From Alphaproteobacteria bacterium (GTDB taxonomy: Bacteria > Pseudomonadota > Alphaproteobacteria > MPNO01 > UBA2964): 64,000 bases of DNA. Shown piece after piece: positions 50,682-59,095 of the stretch (position 1 is its first letter; the number at the start of each line of letters is the position of its first letter). The translations under genes were made by a program, and so were the position numbers. A model generated the notes under the pieces. That model did no database searches. It was given only the letters and a program-made list of their open reading frames with translations, and had not been told where the DNA came from. The stretch spans positions 372,001-436,000 of the forward strand of contig WLWZ01000001.1 in assembly GCA_012103315.1 (NCBI GenBank), read 5' to 3'.

Positions 50682-52082
50682 TTATCCTAGTGTACGCACG
50701 TCGGTGAGCTTGCCAGTGATCGCGGCGGCGGCGGCCATTGCCGGGCTCGCGAGATGGGTTTTACCGTTCGGGCCCTGGCGCCCTCTAAAATTGCGGTTTG
50801 AGGTGGAGACGCAGCGCTGGCCATCGTTCAACAAATCGCCGTTGAGTGCTGTGCAAAGCGAACAGCCGGGCTCGCGCCACTCGAATCCGGCATCAGTGAA
50901 AATTTTATCCAGCCCTTCCGCCTCCGCCTGACGCTTGACCGATCTTGATCCCGGTACTACCCAGGTTTCTACTTTCGCTTTTCCTTTGGTCGCGACGTCG
51001 GCGGCGGCACGCATGTCTTCGATACGCGAATTGGTGCACGACCCTATAAAGACGCGTTCGATCTCGATTTCTGCCATCCCCATACCGGGCCGAAGATCCA
51101 TGTAATCGAGGGCAACCTCAATTTCTCGCCGCTGGTCCTCGTCTTGCGCCTCGTCGGGTGATGGAATGATGCCGGTGATCGGCAGAGCCATTCCCGGGTT
51201 AGTGCCCCACGTTACCATCGGCACCAACTGTTCGACATCGAGAGTTTCTTCTCGATCAAATACTGCATCTTCATCACTGGGCAGTGTCTGCCAATATTCA
51301 AGTGCCTCGTCCCAGAGTGTCCCCTTGGGGGCGTAGGGACGGCCATCCATATACTCATAGGTCGTATCGTCAGGCGCAATCATGCCCATGCGACCTGCGG
51401 CTTCGATGGTCATATTGCAGACCGTCATGCGCTGCTCCATGGTCATGCTTTCGATACAAGAGCCTGCGAACTCGATCGCCTGGCCGACGCCAATACCGAC
51501 GCCGAAATTAGCGATTACGCCCAATATAATGTCCTTGGCATACACCCCGAAGGGGAGCGCGCCTTCGACATTGATGCGAAGCGTCGATGGGCGCTGTTGC
51601 CAAAGGCATTGGGTTGCCATGATGTGGCCGGATTCCGATGCGCCGACGCCAAAGGAAATGCTCCCGAACGCACCGTGGGTCGAGGTATGTGAATCCGCAC
51701 CGCACAGAACGATGCCGGGTTGAGAGATGCCCTGTTCAGGCGGCACCACATGAAGAATTCCCTGATTGGGGTCGTGGAAGCCAAAATTTCGTACGCCGAA
51801 TTCAGCAGTGTTTTTCTCCATTAGCTCGAGCATGCCGCGGATTTTTTCATCCTTGACGCCTGGAATGCCGCCGTCAGTTGTCTCTGTCGGCATGTAATGG
51901 TCGGCAAAGCCGAACACTTGTTCGACTCGATATGGCTCCATTTCGACGTCGCGTAACATCGAGAACGAATGGCGCGAGCCTTCATGGATCAAGAGGCGGT
52001 CGACATAGACGAGCGTCTCACCTTCCACTTCGGTAACCACATGGCTGTCCCAAATCTTGTCGAAAAGTGTCTTGCCTGCCAT
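50682..52082 (-). CDS. leuC: 3-isopropylmalate dehydratase large subunit
   Basis: The product (466 residues from the ATG at 52082) is the Fe-S subunit of isopropylmalate isomerase. The start MAGKTLFDKIWDSHVV is typical, GADSHTSTHGAFGSISFGVG is the substrate region, and the cluster ligands are in IGSCTNSRIEDMRAA and GCSLCTALNGD. The tail STSNRNFRGRQGPNGKTHLA is the family signature. An upstream in-frame start (52106) would add eight residues; AAGAAAGCGAT precedes the chosen ATG. It pairs with leuD, and no other leu genes are present. Confidence 0.92.
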   Translation of the reverse strand: MAGKTLFDKIWDSHVVTEVEGETLVYVDRLLIHEGSRHSFSMLRDVEMEPYRVEQVFGFADHYMPTETTDGGIPGVKDEKIRGMLELMEKNTAEFGVRNFGFHDPNQGILHVVPPEQGISQPGIVLCGADSHTSTHGAFGSISFGVGASESGHIMATQCLWQQRPSTLRINVEGALPFGVYAKDIILGVIANFGVGIGVGQAIEFAGSCIESMTMEQRMTVCNMTIEAAGRMGMIAPDDTTYEYMDGRPYAPKGTLWDEALEYWQTLPSDEDAVFDREETLDVEQLVPMVTWGTNPGMALPITGIIPSPDEAQDEDQRREIEVALDYMDLRPGMGMAEIEIERVFIGSCTNSRIEDMRAAADVATKGKAKVETWVVPGSRSVKRQAEAEGLDKIFTDAGFEWREPGCSLCTALNGDLLNDGQRCVSTSNRNFRGRQGPNGKTHLASPAMAAAAAITGKLTDVRTLG

Positions 52083-52224
52083 ATCGCTTTCTTCCTTAGT
52101 CGTCATGGTTATCGCGCAGCGGTGGAGGTCAATGCAAGCGCTGTTAGCGCAGATAATTGGTCGTTGGTGATCCGCAAAAAATCAAGAGGTCAACGAGATC
52201 GCGATTCGAAAGATGAAACACCGT

Positions 52225-52764
52225 TCAATCGTTCGGAGTGTGACCCCGTAGCTCTCTGAGACGCCGGTATTCCTTGTAGGGCCGGACGTCGCCGCCGGTG
52301 ATGCGGTAGCCAGTCTCGGCCAATTCGGTGTCGGACGACTGGGTGCTCATGATGCCGGTGACGGTGACCGCGGCGAACAGCCCTTTGACCTTGATCGGGT
52401 TTTTGGCAGTCACAAAGACGATTTGGTTCTTGGGTGGTGGCGGCACATGGATGCAGGCGCCGACATAGGGCACCAGCAGGAATTCACTGACCCGCGTCCC
52501 CTCGTGTTTGAGCGGCACCACATAGCCCGACAAGCGCACGCCTCGGCCGTCGAGTGAAGCGACCACCGGCGGCGTCTTGGCCTCGTCGGAGGTCAGGCCT
52601 TTGATGATCTGTAGAACCGGCGAGACCCGGGTGTAGTCAGGCCCGCCGCTGCCTTCGGGGATGAGCTGGTCCCAGGTGAGGTCCAGCGGCTTCGGCACTG
52701 CCGACGCGCTACCTACCACAATCAAACCGACCATCGCGGCCGTTATCAAACCGTGTAGACGCAA
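52225..52764 (-). CDS. DUF3299 family exported protein
   Basis: The 179-residue protein starts at a TTG after GGAAGGTAA; no nearby ATG fits. A signal peptide covers about residues 1-22 (LITAAMVGLIVVGSASAV). The mature part is DUF3299: DLTWDQLIPEG, VRLSGYVVPLKHEGTRVSEF and LLVPYVGACIHVPPPPKNQI, with a conserved Cys-x-His pair. DUF3299 proteins are periplasmic and often sit beside membrane-transport or metal-handling genes, but their role is unproved. It stands alone here. Confidence 0.83.
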   Translation of the reverse strand: MRLHGLITAAMVGLIVVGSASAVPKPLDLTWDQLIPEGSGGPDYTRVSPVLQIIKGLTSDEAKTPPVVASLDGRGVRLSGYVVPLKHEGTRVSEFLLVPYVGACIHVPPPPKNQIVFVTAKNPIKVKGLFAAVTVTGIMSTQSSDTELAETGYRITGGDVRPYKEYRRLRELRGHTPND

Positions 52765-52962
52765 GTATTTTTACCTTCCGAATTCCAACATTTACCAACG
52801 ATTTTAGCGGGCGTTGATCGCCATCGAAACCACGGGACGGTATAACCGGTGTATGATCGGTCTCTCTCTCAGGTTATTCGGCGATTGCTTACACAATTGC
52901 GAGCAATTGACGCTCGGATAGGGCCCGCTTAACCTCGCTAGCCGCTAAACAGAGAGGACATC

Positions 52963-53505
52963 ATGACTGACGGACCCGCTCGTATTCTCGAAATACCCGA
53001 GGATGATCTGACTGCTGAACAGAAGAAAGTTTTTGACGATCTGGTCGCCGGTCGCGGCAAGCTGCTGACGCCCTATAAGATATGGATCCATTCGCCCAAG
53101 CTCGCAGCGGCGATGGAGACCACCGGTACTTTCCTCAACAAAAAGGGCTCGCTCACCGAACGTGAAGTCGAGCTCACTATCGTGATTATCGCGACGCATT
53201 GGCAGGGTATCTATGTGCAAGCGGCACATGTGAAGCGCTGTCTTGAGCTGGGGTATCCCGAGAACGCGATGGCGACGATCAAGGCGGGCGGTACCCCCGA
53301 CCTGCCCGATGCTCGTGAGAAGGCAGTTTACGATCTATGCCAGATATCGATGGCACCGGGCGGCGGCTCGGATGAAGTCTACGACCAGGCGACAAAGCTT
53401 CTCGGCCGCGAAGGGCTCGCGGAAGTGTTGGCGCTCCTCGGATATTACTCGGCAGTCGCGATGGCGATGAAGCTCCACCGCGTACCGGTGCCAGCGCCGG
53501 CGTAG
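52963..53505 (+). CDS. carboxymuconolactone decarboxylase family protein
   Basis: The 180-residue all-helical protein belongs to the CMD/AhpD superfamily. It contains LTEREVELTIVIIATHWQGI then YVQAAHVKRCLELGYPE, in which the CxxC of AhpD-like peroxidases is missing, so it is more like the decarboxylase branch. AGAGAGGACATC precedes the ATG. It lies alone upstream of the 3-hydroxyisobutyrate-dehydrogenase-like gene (285 bases with a repeat between). The true substrate is unknown. Confidence 0.85.
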   Translation: MTDGPARILEIPEDDLTAEQKKVFDDLVAGRGKLLTPYKIWIHSPKLAAAMETTGTFLNKKGSLTEREVELTIVIIATHWQGIYVQAAHVKRCLELGYPENAMATIKAGGTPDLPDAREKAVYDLCQISMAPGGGSDEVYDQATKLLGREGLAEVLALLGYYSAVAMAMKLHRVPVPAPA

Positions 53506-53600
53506 AACCCGCCTGATCGACCCAAGTTTTCGCAATTAGTCCGCCTCTATTAAACCCCATTGTTATAGCGTTAATACCTCCAAGCTGTAGCAACCCACTC

Positions 53601-53685
53601 GTCATCCCGCACTAGATGCGGGATCCATTTGTCAATTGACTGCGTAATGTCAGACATGGACCCCGGCTCGGAGGACGGGGTGACA
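53601..53685. repeat. dispersed palindromic repeat, copy 7
   Basis: Left arm GTCATCCCGCACTAGATGCG, right arm GGACCCCGGCTCGGAGGACG then GGGTGACA. It lies in the 285-base gap between the CMD and dehydrogenase genes. Confidence 0.82.
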
Positions 53686-53790
53686 ATATATGTATTTTTA
53701 GCCGAGAGTCGTCGTCCGGCATTGCGCTTCTGCCGATCTCGACTAAAACTGGGCTCAGACGCAAAAACACATATTGAGGGAGTTTGAGAC

Positions 53791-54672
53791 ATGAAGACGC
53801 TTGGTTTTATCGGTACCGGTGGTATGGGCAAGGGGATGGCGGCCAATCTGATCAAGGCAGGCTATAGCCTGGTCGTGAATGATCTCAATCGTGAGCAGGC
53901 CAAAGGGCTGGAAGAGCAGGGCGCGACATTTGTGAACTCCCCCAAAGATGTCGCCGAACAGTGTGACATCGTGCTCTCTATGCTGCCGAACAATGATGCC
54001 GTCACGGCGGTTGCTCTTGGCGATGGCGGGCTCGCTGAGGCGACCAGTGGTGCAAAGTTGTGGGTTGAATTCAGCAGCATCGACAAAGCGACTATTCTCA
54101 GCGCGAATGATGAACTCGCAAAGTCGGGATGGACTGTCGTTGATGTCGGGACCGGTGGTGTCGAGGAGGTAGCGGCAGCTGGTCAGCTGGCGCTGTGGGT
54201 TTCAGGCTCAAAGGATCTGTTCGACGAACATCAACCGATCTTCGAGCCAATGTCTAAATCTGTCCTGCATGTTGGAGAGCTTGGTAATGCCAAGCTCGTC
54301 AAGAATGCCATGGCGATGCTGGCCGCGGTACAGCATATGAGCCTGATTGAGATTTGCAGCTGGCTTGGCAAAGGGGGCATGGACAAGGCCACCGTGCAGA
54401 GCATTATTGCGAGTTCACAGCAGGATTCTGTGGCGACCCGCAATATCATGGAAAAAGTCGTCAGCGGCGACTACAAGCCGCGCAAATCATGGATGCCAAA
54501 AGATGTCGGCTTCGGACTGGATATGGCGCGCGATATGGAAGTGCCGATGCCATTTGTCGGGCTTGCTTACCAGATGTTTGCTATCGCCCAGGCGACGGGT
54601 CAGGACGGTTATGAAGCAACGGGCATCGCTTGCAATGTTTATGACGTGCTCAACGGCGTGAAACCGGAATAA
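53791..54672 (+). CDS. 3-hydroxyisobutyrate dehydrogenase family NAD(P)-dependent oxidoreductase
   Basis: The 293-residue protein has the beta-hydroxyacid dehydrogenase layout: GFIGTGGMGKGMAANLIKAG at the N-terminus, the sorting motif DVGTGGVEEVAAAGQLALWV, the catalytic Lys in GNAKLVKNAMAMLAAVQHM and a C-terminal helical domain. These enzymes oxidise 3-hydroxyisobutyrate, tartronate semialdehyde or similar acids. TTGAGGGAG precedes the ATG. A RidA-family gene follows 27 bases on. A decayed copy of the last 40 codons of this gene lies at 55088. Confidence 0.88.
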   Translation: MKTLGFIGTGGMGKGMAANLIKAGYSLVVNDLNREQAKGLEEQGATFVNSPKDVAEQCDIVLSMLPNNDAVTAVALGDGGLAEATSGAKLWVEFSSIDKATILSANDELAKSGWTVVDVGTGGVEEVAAAGQLALWVSGSKDLFDEHQPIFEPMSKSVLHVGELGNAKLVKNAMAMLAAVQHMSLIEICSWLGKGGMDKATVQSIIASSQQDSVATRNIMEKVVSGDYKPRKSWMPKDVGFGLDMARDMEVPMPFVGLAYQMFAIAQATGQDGYEATGIACNVYDVLNGVKPE

Positions 54673-54699
54673 AGTCGAGCCAAGAGAGAGGCGTAGCAG

Positions 54700-55062
54700 G
54701 TGCTCAATATCCACCGGATCGGTCCTTCAAAATATTCACCGACACGTAGTCGTATTATCGTACATGAGGGTGTTGTGACGACGGTGGCGACCGCGTCAGT
54801 TAAGTCGCAATCGCTTTACGAGCAAGCTCAGGATGCGCTCACTAATATTGATCTGCATTTGGCGGAAGTGGGCACGGATAAGAGTAATGTGCTGATGGTC
54901 ATGATCTACCTCAGCGACATAAGCCAAAAATCAGAGTTCAACCGTGCTTGGGATGAATGGGTTGATCGCGAGAACTTACCGCTCAGAGCTTGCATAGGTG
55001 CGGGACTGGAAGAGGCGGATTTGGTAGAGCTTGTCGTAACCGCCGCAACTGAGGGCAACTAA
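54700..55062 (+). CDS. RidA family protein (YjgF-like), second copy
   Basis: The 120-residue protein starts at a GTG after AGAGAGAGGCG and has the RidA fold: IVHEGVVTTVATASVKSQSL, YEQAQDALTNIDLHLAEVGTD and LVELVVTAATEG. The Arg expected in the C-terminal strand of imine deaminases appears as LPLRACIGAGLEEADLVEL, fitting a bona fide RidA better than the copy at 39630. It probably belongs to the operon of the preceding dehydrogenase. Activity on reactive enamines is inferred. Confidence 0.83.
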   Translation: MLNIHRIGPSKYSPTRSRIIVHEGVVTTVATASVKSQSLYEQAQDALTNIDLHLAEVGTDKSNVLMVMIYLSDISQKSEFNRAWDEWVDRENLPLRACIGAGLEEADLVELVVTAATEGN

Positions 55063-55087
55063 AGAGTCATCGGTCTGCGCCCCCTAC

Positions 55088-55206
55088 GTGCCAATTGTCA
55101 GACTTGCCTTCCAGATGTTTGCTATCGCCCATGCGATTGCCCGGAACGGCTATGAGGCAACGTGTATCGCCTGCAATGTTTATGATGTGCTCAACGGCGT
55201 GAAACG
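55088..55206 (+). pseudogene. partial duplicate of the 3' end of the dehydrogenase gene
   Basis: About 119 bases match 54547-54665 of the 3-hydroxyisobutyrate dehydrogenase-like gene at roughly 84% identity by hand alignment, in frame: FQMFAIAHAIARNGYEATCI against YQMFAIAQATGQDGYEATGI, both ending NVYDVLNGVK. The copy has no start region of its own and runs past its expected stop (KRGIRG). It lies just after the RidA gene, so a block of dehydrogenase plus RidA may once have been duplicated and then partly deleted. Confidence 0.75.
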
Positions 55207-55703
55207 CGGGATACGTGGTTGCGGAACGCCGCCACTAAATAGGCACTTTTGTTTGGTCCAACCAGAACTCCTCGCCGATTGCCTTCGCCATCCAGGAGCA
55301 ACAACGTTATATGCTGTACCCCGTGTTTATTTGCGAGGGCCCTGCCTTTCTGTTGCCGAATATTGGCGACCAAATACTGCAATTCATTGTCATCAAAGTT
55401 AGACATTGCGTCTCGCGCTTCCTTTTGAAGAGCTGCGCAAACAGAACATTGAGGGTCATGAATTTGAACCACTGTCGCAACACCGTTGCCAATCCTTGTT
55501 AGATCATGCTCTCGCGTTGTGGCACATGCCTCGTCGACAATATACCAGGTAAGTCCCCCGCCAACTGCCGTCGCCAAGGCCACGTTGCTCAGACTGGCAA
55601 AGAAATCTCTCCGGCTGGTTTTTTTATTCGGCTCTTCTGATGATATGGACGCTTGCGGAGAATGCTTTTTCTTGGACTTCCTCGTGCGCTTGTTACGTTT
55701 CAT
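55191..55703 (-). CDS. Tat-signal thioredoxin-fold-like protein with a CxxC motif
   Basis: The 170-residue product begins with a very basic 30-residue stretch followed by a twin-arginine-type signal SRRDFFASLSNVALATAVGG and a hydrophobic segment, suggesting export in folded form. The exported part contains VQIHDPQCSVCAALQKEARD, a CxxC in thioredoxin-like context, and NRRGVLVGPNKSAYLVAAF. It may be a periplasmic redox protein. Its last codons overlap the end of the duplicated dehydrogenase fragment on the other strand, so its C-terminus may have been altered by that event. Confidence 0.62.
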   Translation of the reverse strand: MKRNKRTRKSKKKHSPQASISSEEPNKKTSRRDFFASLSNVALATAVGGGLTWYIVDEACATTREHDLTRIGNGVATVVQIHDPQCSVCAALQKEARDAMSNFDDNELQYLVANIRQQKGRALANKHGVQHITLLLLDGEGNRRGVLVGPNKSAYLVAAFRNHVSRVSRR

Positions 55704-55904
55704 CGGTTATCAATCCCCCCCAATTCATCCCATATATTGCAAGCAAACATATAGTTATTTTGACTCGCAATTTTTATGACCATCACAGAGTTGTGACCAA
55801 AATTTAGCACTGATTTATTTGGCTGTTTGCCGAGAAAATTACAGCTCTACAATTGGACTGCAGACGCCTAGACTTACGCGAACAGTTCGGGCTCGGAGGG
55901 AAAT

Positions 55905-56717
55905 ATGTTCACGCTTTATCATCATGGGTCATCGGTCTGTGCCGCCAAGGTGCGCTTCGCGATGGCGGAAAAAGGCCTCGAATGGGATGGGGTCTATATT
56001 GACATTTTGAAGGGCGATCAGTTCACCCCTGAATACCGTAAAATCAATCCAAAATCCGTCGTACCAACGCTGGTGCATGACGATCTGGTGATCCCTGAAT
56101 CGACCGTCATTTGCGAGTATCTCGATCATATCGAGCCCGACACTAGCCTGCACCCCACGGACCCCTGGGAACACGCGCAGGTCCGGTACTGGACCAAATC
56201 TGTTGATGAGGAACTGCATCCGGCCTGTGGCGCGATAACGTTTGCCTGTTCACATCGCCACACAATTATTGGCAATATGAGCAAGGAGGAGCTCGAGGAG
56301 TTTCTCAGCTCGACGCCGGACCAGTCCGTCACGGTTGATTGGCGTGCGATGAAAATGATGATCGTCCGGCAAGGATTCGATGCGCCGGGCGTCAAAGACA
56401 AAATCAAGCTCAATGATACGTATCTGCACAAGATGGAGGCCGCGCTGCAGGATAGTGACTGGCTGGTCGGAAATCGATTTACCATCGCCGATATAGCGCT
56501 CACGCCCTACGTCAAAAGGCTCGCCATGATGAGCTTAAACGGGATGTGGGAAAATGGCCGCCTGCCAAACGTGGATCAGTGGTTTGGTCGCATCATGGGT
56601 CGCCCGACTTTTGAGTCCGCCTTGCTGAAATGGGTACCCGAAGAGCTGACAAATCAGCTGCGGGATAACGGTGCCAAGAGCTGGCCCGAGGTCGCGGAAA
56701 TCCTGGAGATTGGTTAG
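55905..56717 (+). CDS. glutathione S-transferase family protein
   Basis: The 270-residue protein begins after GGAGGGAAAT and has the GST N-domain (TLYHHGSSVCAAKVRFAMAE with Ser/Cys near the start, cis-Pro in KSVVPTLV, and PESTVICEYLD) and an enlarged C-domain with GNRFTIADIALTPYVKRLAM. The length exceeds the usual 200-220 residues because of a longer helical insert at about 110-165. Substrate unknown; it lies next to a GFA-family gene, which is also glutathione-linked. Confidence 0.88.
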   Translation: MFTLYHHGSSVCAAKVRFAMAEKGLEWDGVYIDILKGDQFTPEYRKINPKSVVPTLVHDDLVIPESTVICEYLDHIEPDTSLHPTDPWEHAQVRYWTKSVDEELHPACGAITFACSHRHTIIGNMSKEELEEFLSSTPDQSVTVDWRAMKMMIVRQGFDAPGVKDKIKLNDTYLHKMEAALQDSDWLVGNRFTIADIALTPYVKRLAMMSLNGMWENGRLPNVDQWFGRIMGRPTFESALLKWVPEELTNQLRDNGAKSWPEVAEILEIG

Positions 56718-56719
56718 GT

Positions 56720-57133
56720 CTATCGGGGCCGACCCGCTTCAAAGTGCTCTGTTTCGTCGGATAATTGCGTAAAGGGTAATGCCTTACCGGTATAGAGTTC
56801 CATTTGCGGTTTTACGAAACTGGCATCGTCCAGGGTGCCTACTCTTACGCTGCGGACACCGGGACTACCCGAACCGGCCCCTAAAACCTGTGAACCACAA
56901 TCGGCGCAAAATTCCTTTGTCATCGTGTTGCCGCTATCGGCAGGATGGAAGAACTGTTTGGGTGTCCCCTGGGTAACTTTTACGTCTTCCTCTTTGAAAA
57001 AGACGACAGTCGCAAAACTCGCGCCAGTCGCTTTGCGGCACTCGTCGCAATGGCAATGCGCCGCCCGCACAGGTTCACCCGTAATTTCATATCGGATCGC
57101 CCCGCACAGGCATCCACCGGTTTGTGTCGCCAT
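56720..57133 (-). CDS. GFA family protein (glutathione-dependent formaldehyde-activating-like, Zn-binding)
   Basis: The 137-residue protein has the zinc pattern of GFA proteins: GGCLCGAIRYEITGE, VRAAHCHCDECRKATGASFA and EFCADCGSQVLG, giving Cys pairs for structural and catalytic zinc. The founding member accelerates S-hydroxymethylglutathione formation, but most homologues are uncharacterised, so the name is by family. It is convergent with the GST gene, 2 bases from its stop. Confidence 0.87.
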   Translation of the reverse strand: MATQTGGCLCGAIRYEITGEPVRAAHCHCDECRKATGASFATVVFFKEEDVKVTQGTPKQFFHPADSGNTMTKEFCADCGSQVLGAGSGSPGVRSVRVGTLDDASFVKPQMELYTGKALPFTQLSDETEHFEAGRPR

Positions 57134-57191
57134 GCCCCTTTACCTTCCCAAATTGGCCGTAAGCTTAATCATATTCTCTGATCGGATTTAG

Positions 57192-58319
57192 TCACGCAAC
57201 GGCTTCATTCTGGGCCGCTGGTTTCCTGATGCCCATCTTTTCAAGGCGTGGAATGACTTCATCGATGATGAAGGGAAGTTCGTCGACATAGTTGACCAAC
57301 GAAAAGGCGATCCCGGAAAGCCCGGCACTGTGCATTCGGGCAAATTTTTCAGCGACATCGTCCGGCGAGCCAATAATCGGGTATCCGACATTCTTGGGCG
57401 GTAAATTGGCCACCAACTCATCGTAATCTGGCGTGTTTTCCGGCGTCACATTTTTGAGCCGAAGGACTTCTTTGATGGCTGCAAAGTCGACACCCTCGGT
57501 TGTCAAATAGTGAAAGTAATCCTCGGCCTCTTTCCGCGTTGGGCGGCAGACAACATGGCCTTGAGTATACACATTGACATCGCGGCCCAGCTCTTTCGCA
57601 TCTGATTTGAATTTGGCAACGAATTCGGCGGATTTTTTGACATCGGCTTCGCGAAAATTCGTAAAGAATGCGTGGCAATGGCGCATGGCAAAAGCGCGCC
57701 CGACACTGGACTGGCCTGCATTGATAATAAGTGGCGAGGTGTCGGCGTGGAGTTTGGGTTTGGCAACGACATTTTTGAGTTGGAGATACTCTTCGTCAAA
57801 ATCAAAAGGCTCTTTGTCGTTCCACATGCGTTTGATGGCAGAAATCCATTCCTCGGCATATTCGTAACGGTCGCCGTGATCGCGCTGCTTTATGCCGGAC
57901 ATTTGAAACTCTGGTTCGTTCCAGCCAACGACGATATTCAGTCCAAAACGTCCATGGCCGACATGGTCTGCCGTCACCATTTGCTTAGCTGCGACCATCG
58001 GGTTGAACAATGGCGCATGCACGGTGCCAAAAACGGTGATCTGTTTTGTATGGGCGAGAAGCCCGGTCGCCCAGGTTATGGTCTCATAGGTCGTGCCCTG
58101 AAAGTCGGTCTCGCCGCCATACCCTTTCCAGCGCCCGATCGGCAGAATGAAGTCAAAACCTCCTTCATCCGCAAGTTTCGCCATTTTTTCGCAACTGTCC
58201 CAATCGGCCAGCCAACGCTCTGGCAACTTGTTGATCGCCCGCCCGGACGAGCAATTTGCGCCAAACAGCCCCAGTTTGAAGGCGTTGTCGTTGTACATGT
58301 AGTAGCGGTCGGCACTCAT
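57192..58319 (-). CDS. LLM class flavin-dependent monooxygenase (RutA/SfnG-like)
   Basis: The 375-residue protein (ATG at 58319) is of the luciferase-like two-component type, nearest to the RutA/dimethyl-sulfone monooxygenase branch. It shows FKLGLFGANCSSGRAINKLP, FDFILPIGRWKGYGGETDF, RFGLNIVVGWNEPEFQMSG and LIINAGQSSVGRAFAMRHCH. It needs reduced FMN from a separate reductase, and none is adjacent. Divergent from the NTF2/SnoaL-like gene. A pyrimidine, sulfone or other small heteroatom compound may be the substrate. Confidence 0.88.
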   Translation of the reverse strand: MSADRYYMYNDNAFKLGLFGANCSSGRAINKLPERWLADWDSCEKMAKLADEGGFDFILPIGRWKGYGGETDFQGTTYETITWATGLLAHTKQITVFGTVHAPLFNPMVAAKQMVTADHVGHGRFGLNIVVGWNEPEFQMSGIKQRDHGDRYEYAEEWISAIKRMWNDKEPFDFDEEYLQLKNVVAKPKLHADTSPLIINAGQSSVGRAFAMRHCHAFFTNFREADVKKSAEFVAKFKSDAKELGRDVNVYTQGHVVCRPTRKEAEDYFHYLTTEGVDFAAIKEVLRLKNVTPENTPDYDELVANLPPKNVGYPIIGSPDDVAEKFARMHSAGLSGIAFSLVNYVDELPFIIDEVIPRLEKMGIRKPAAQNEAVA

Positions 58320-58468
58320 ACTCTTATTCCAGAATTTACGGGGTGAAGCTGTGCCGTAGCATAGTTGGAAATTCGGCAATGAAAATCCCCAAGATGAGCG
58401 CTGATGGACTTGTTTCTCCGACACACCTAGAATCTCGTCGGCCAGACCATATTTGCGGAGACAATTCA

Positions 58469-59092
58469 ATGCCACGCGCTACTGCCGAACAGAGAACCGA
58501 GAGCCTGCTCGACAGAGCCGAAATATTCTATCTCGTTCGTTTTGAAAGCCTTTGCCGCGACATCCCGGATTGGGAAGGTCTCGAACGCTCCTACGTACCG
58601 GGTTCGCCGGTGCGCACGACCTGGTTCGATGGCCCCATTGAGGAATTCGTCCCGGCCCTGAAGGCGAAAACGGCCGCTGGCGGTTATGCTAGGCATCGGG
58701 TTTTTCCGGCGAAACATCACCAGAAGGGCGAACGGGCCATCTGTGAAAGTCCGGCTAATATCTCCGAGCGCTTGACATTGGACGGCGTCGAATTGGATGT
58801 GACTTCCCATGTCAGGTTCCAATCCCGCCTCGTGCTGACTGATGTTGGATGGCGGCTCAATTCGTTTGAGGCCATCTACGAAAGCGATAGCATACGTCCG
58901 GTCAACCCGACTGATTCCCTGCCGATAGATTGGGGCATCGTGAATGCCATGCGCCCGTCATACCGATTTTTCGGATTTTGCGAAGCCAGCCGTCACTATG
59001 ACGTCAGTCAGGATCTACTGGGTGATGACCGTCCGGATGAGCTGGAGGCTTTCTACCTTGCCGAACGACATTGGGTTGCGACGGGAGAGTAG
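58469..59092 (+). CDS. SnoaL/NTF2-fold-like protein of unknown function
   Basis: The ATG at 58469 follows GCGGAG and gives 207 residues. It has helices and strands in an NTF2-like order (RTESLLDRAEIFYLVRFESL then a strand-rich part ERLTLDGVELDVTSHVRF...WRLNSFEAIYE). It is also partly like ring-hydroxylating dioxygenase small subunits. It ends 3 bases before the GTG of the cupin oxygenase gene, so the two are probably co-transcribed, and it diverges from the LLM gene. Family assignment is tentative. Confidence 0.6.
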   Translation: MPRATAEQRTESLLDRAEIFYLVRFESLCRDIPDWEGLERSYVPGSPVRTTWFDGPIEEFVPALKAKTAAGGYARHRVFPAKHHQKGERAICESPANISERLTLDGVELDVTSHVRFQSRLVLTDVGWRLNSFEAIYESDSIRPVNPTDSLPIDWGIVNAMRPSYRFFGFCEASRHYDVSQDLLGDDRPDELEAFYLAERHWVATGE

Positions 59093-59095
59093 GGT

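Noticed and set aside
50047..52082. leuCD as part of a complete leucine operon
   Set aside because: leuA and leuB are absent on both sides; only the isomerase pair is present.
57672..58346. 224-codon plus-strand frame opposite the second LLM gene
   Set aside because: Reverse reading of a conserved luciferase-like protein; no start signal.
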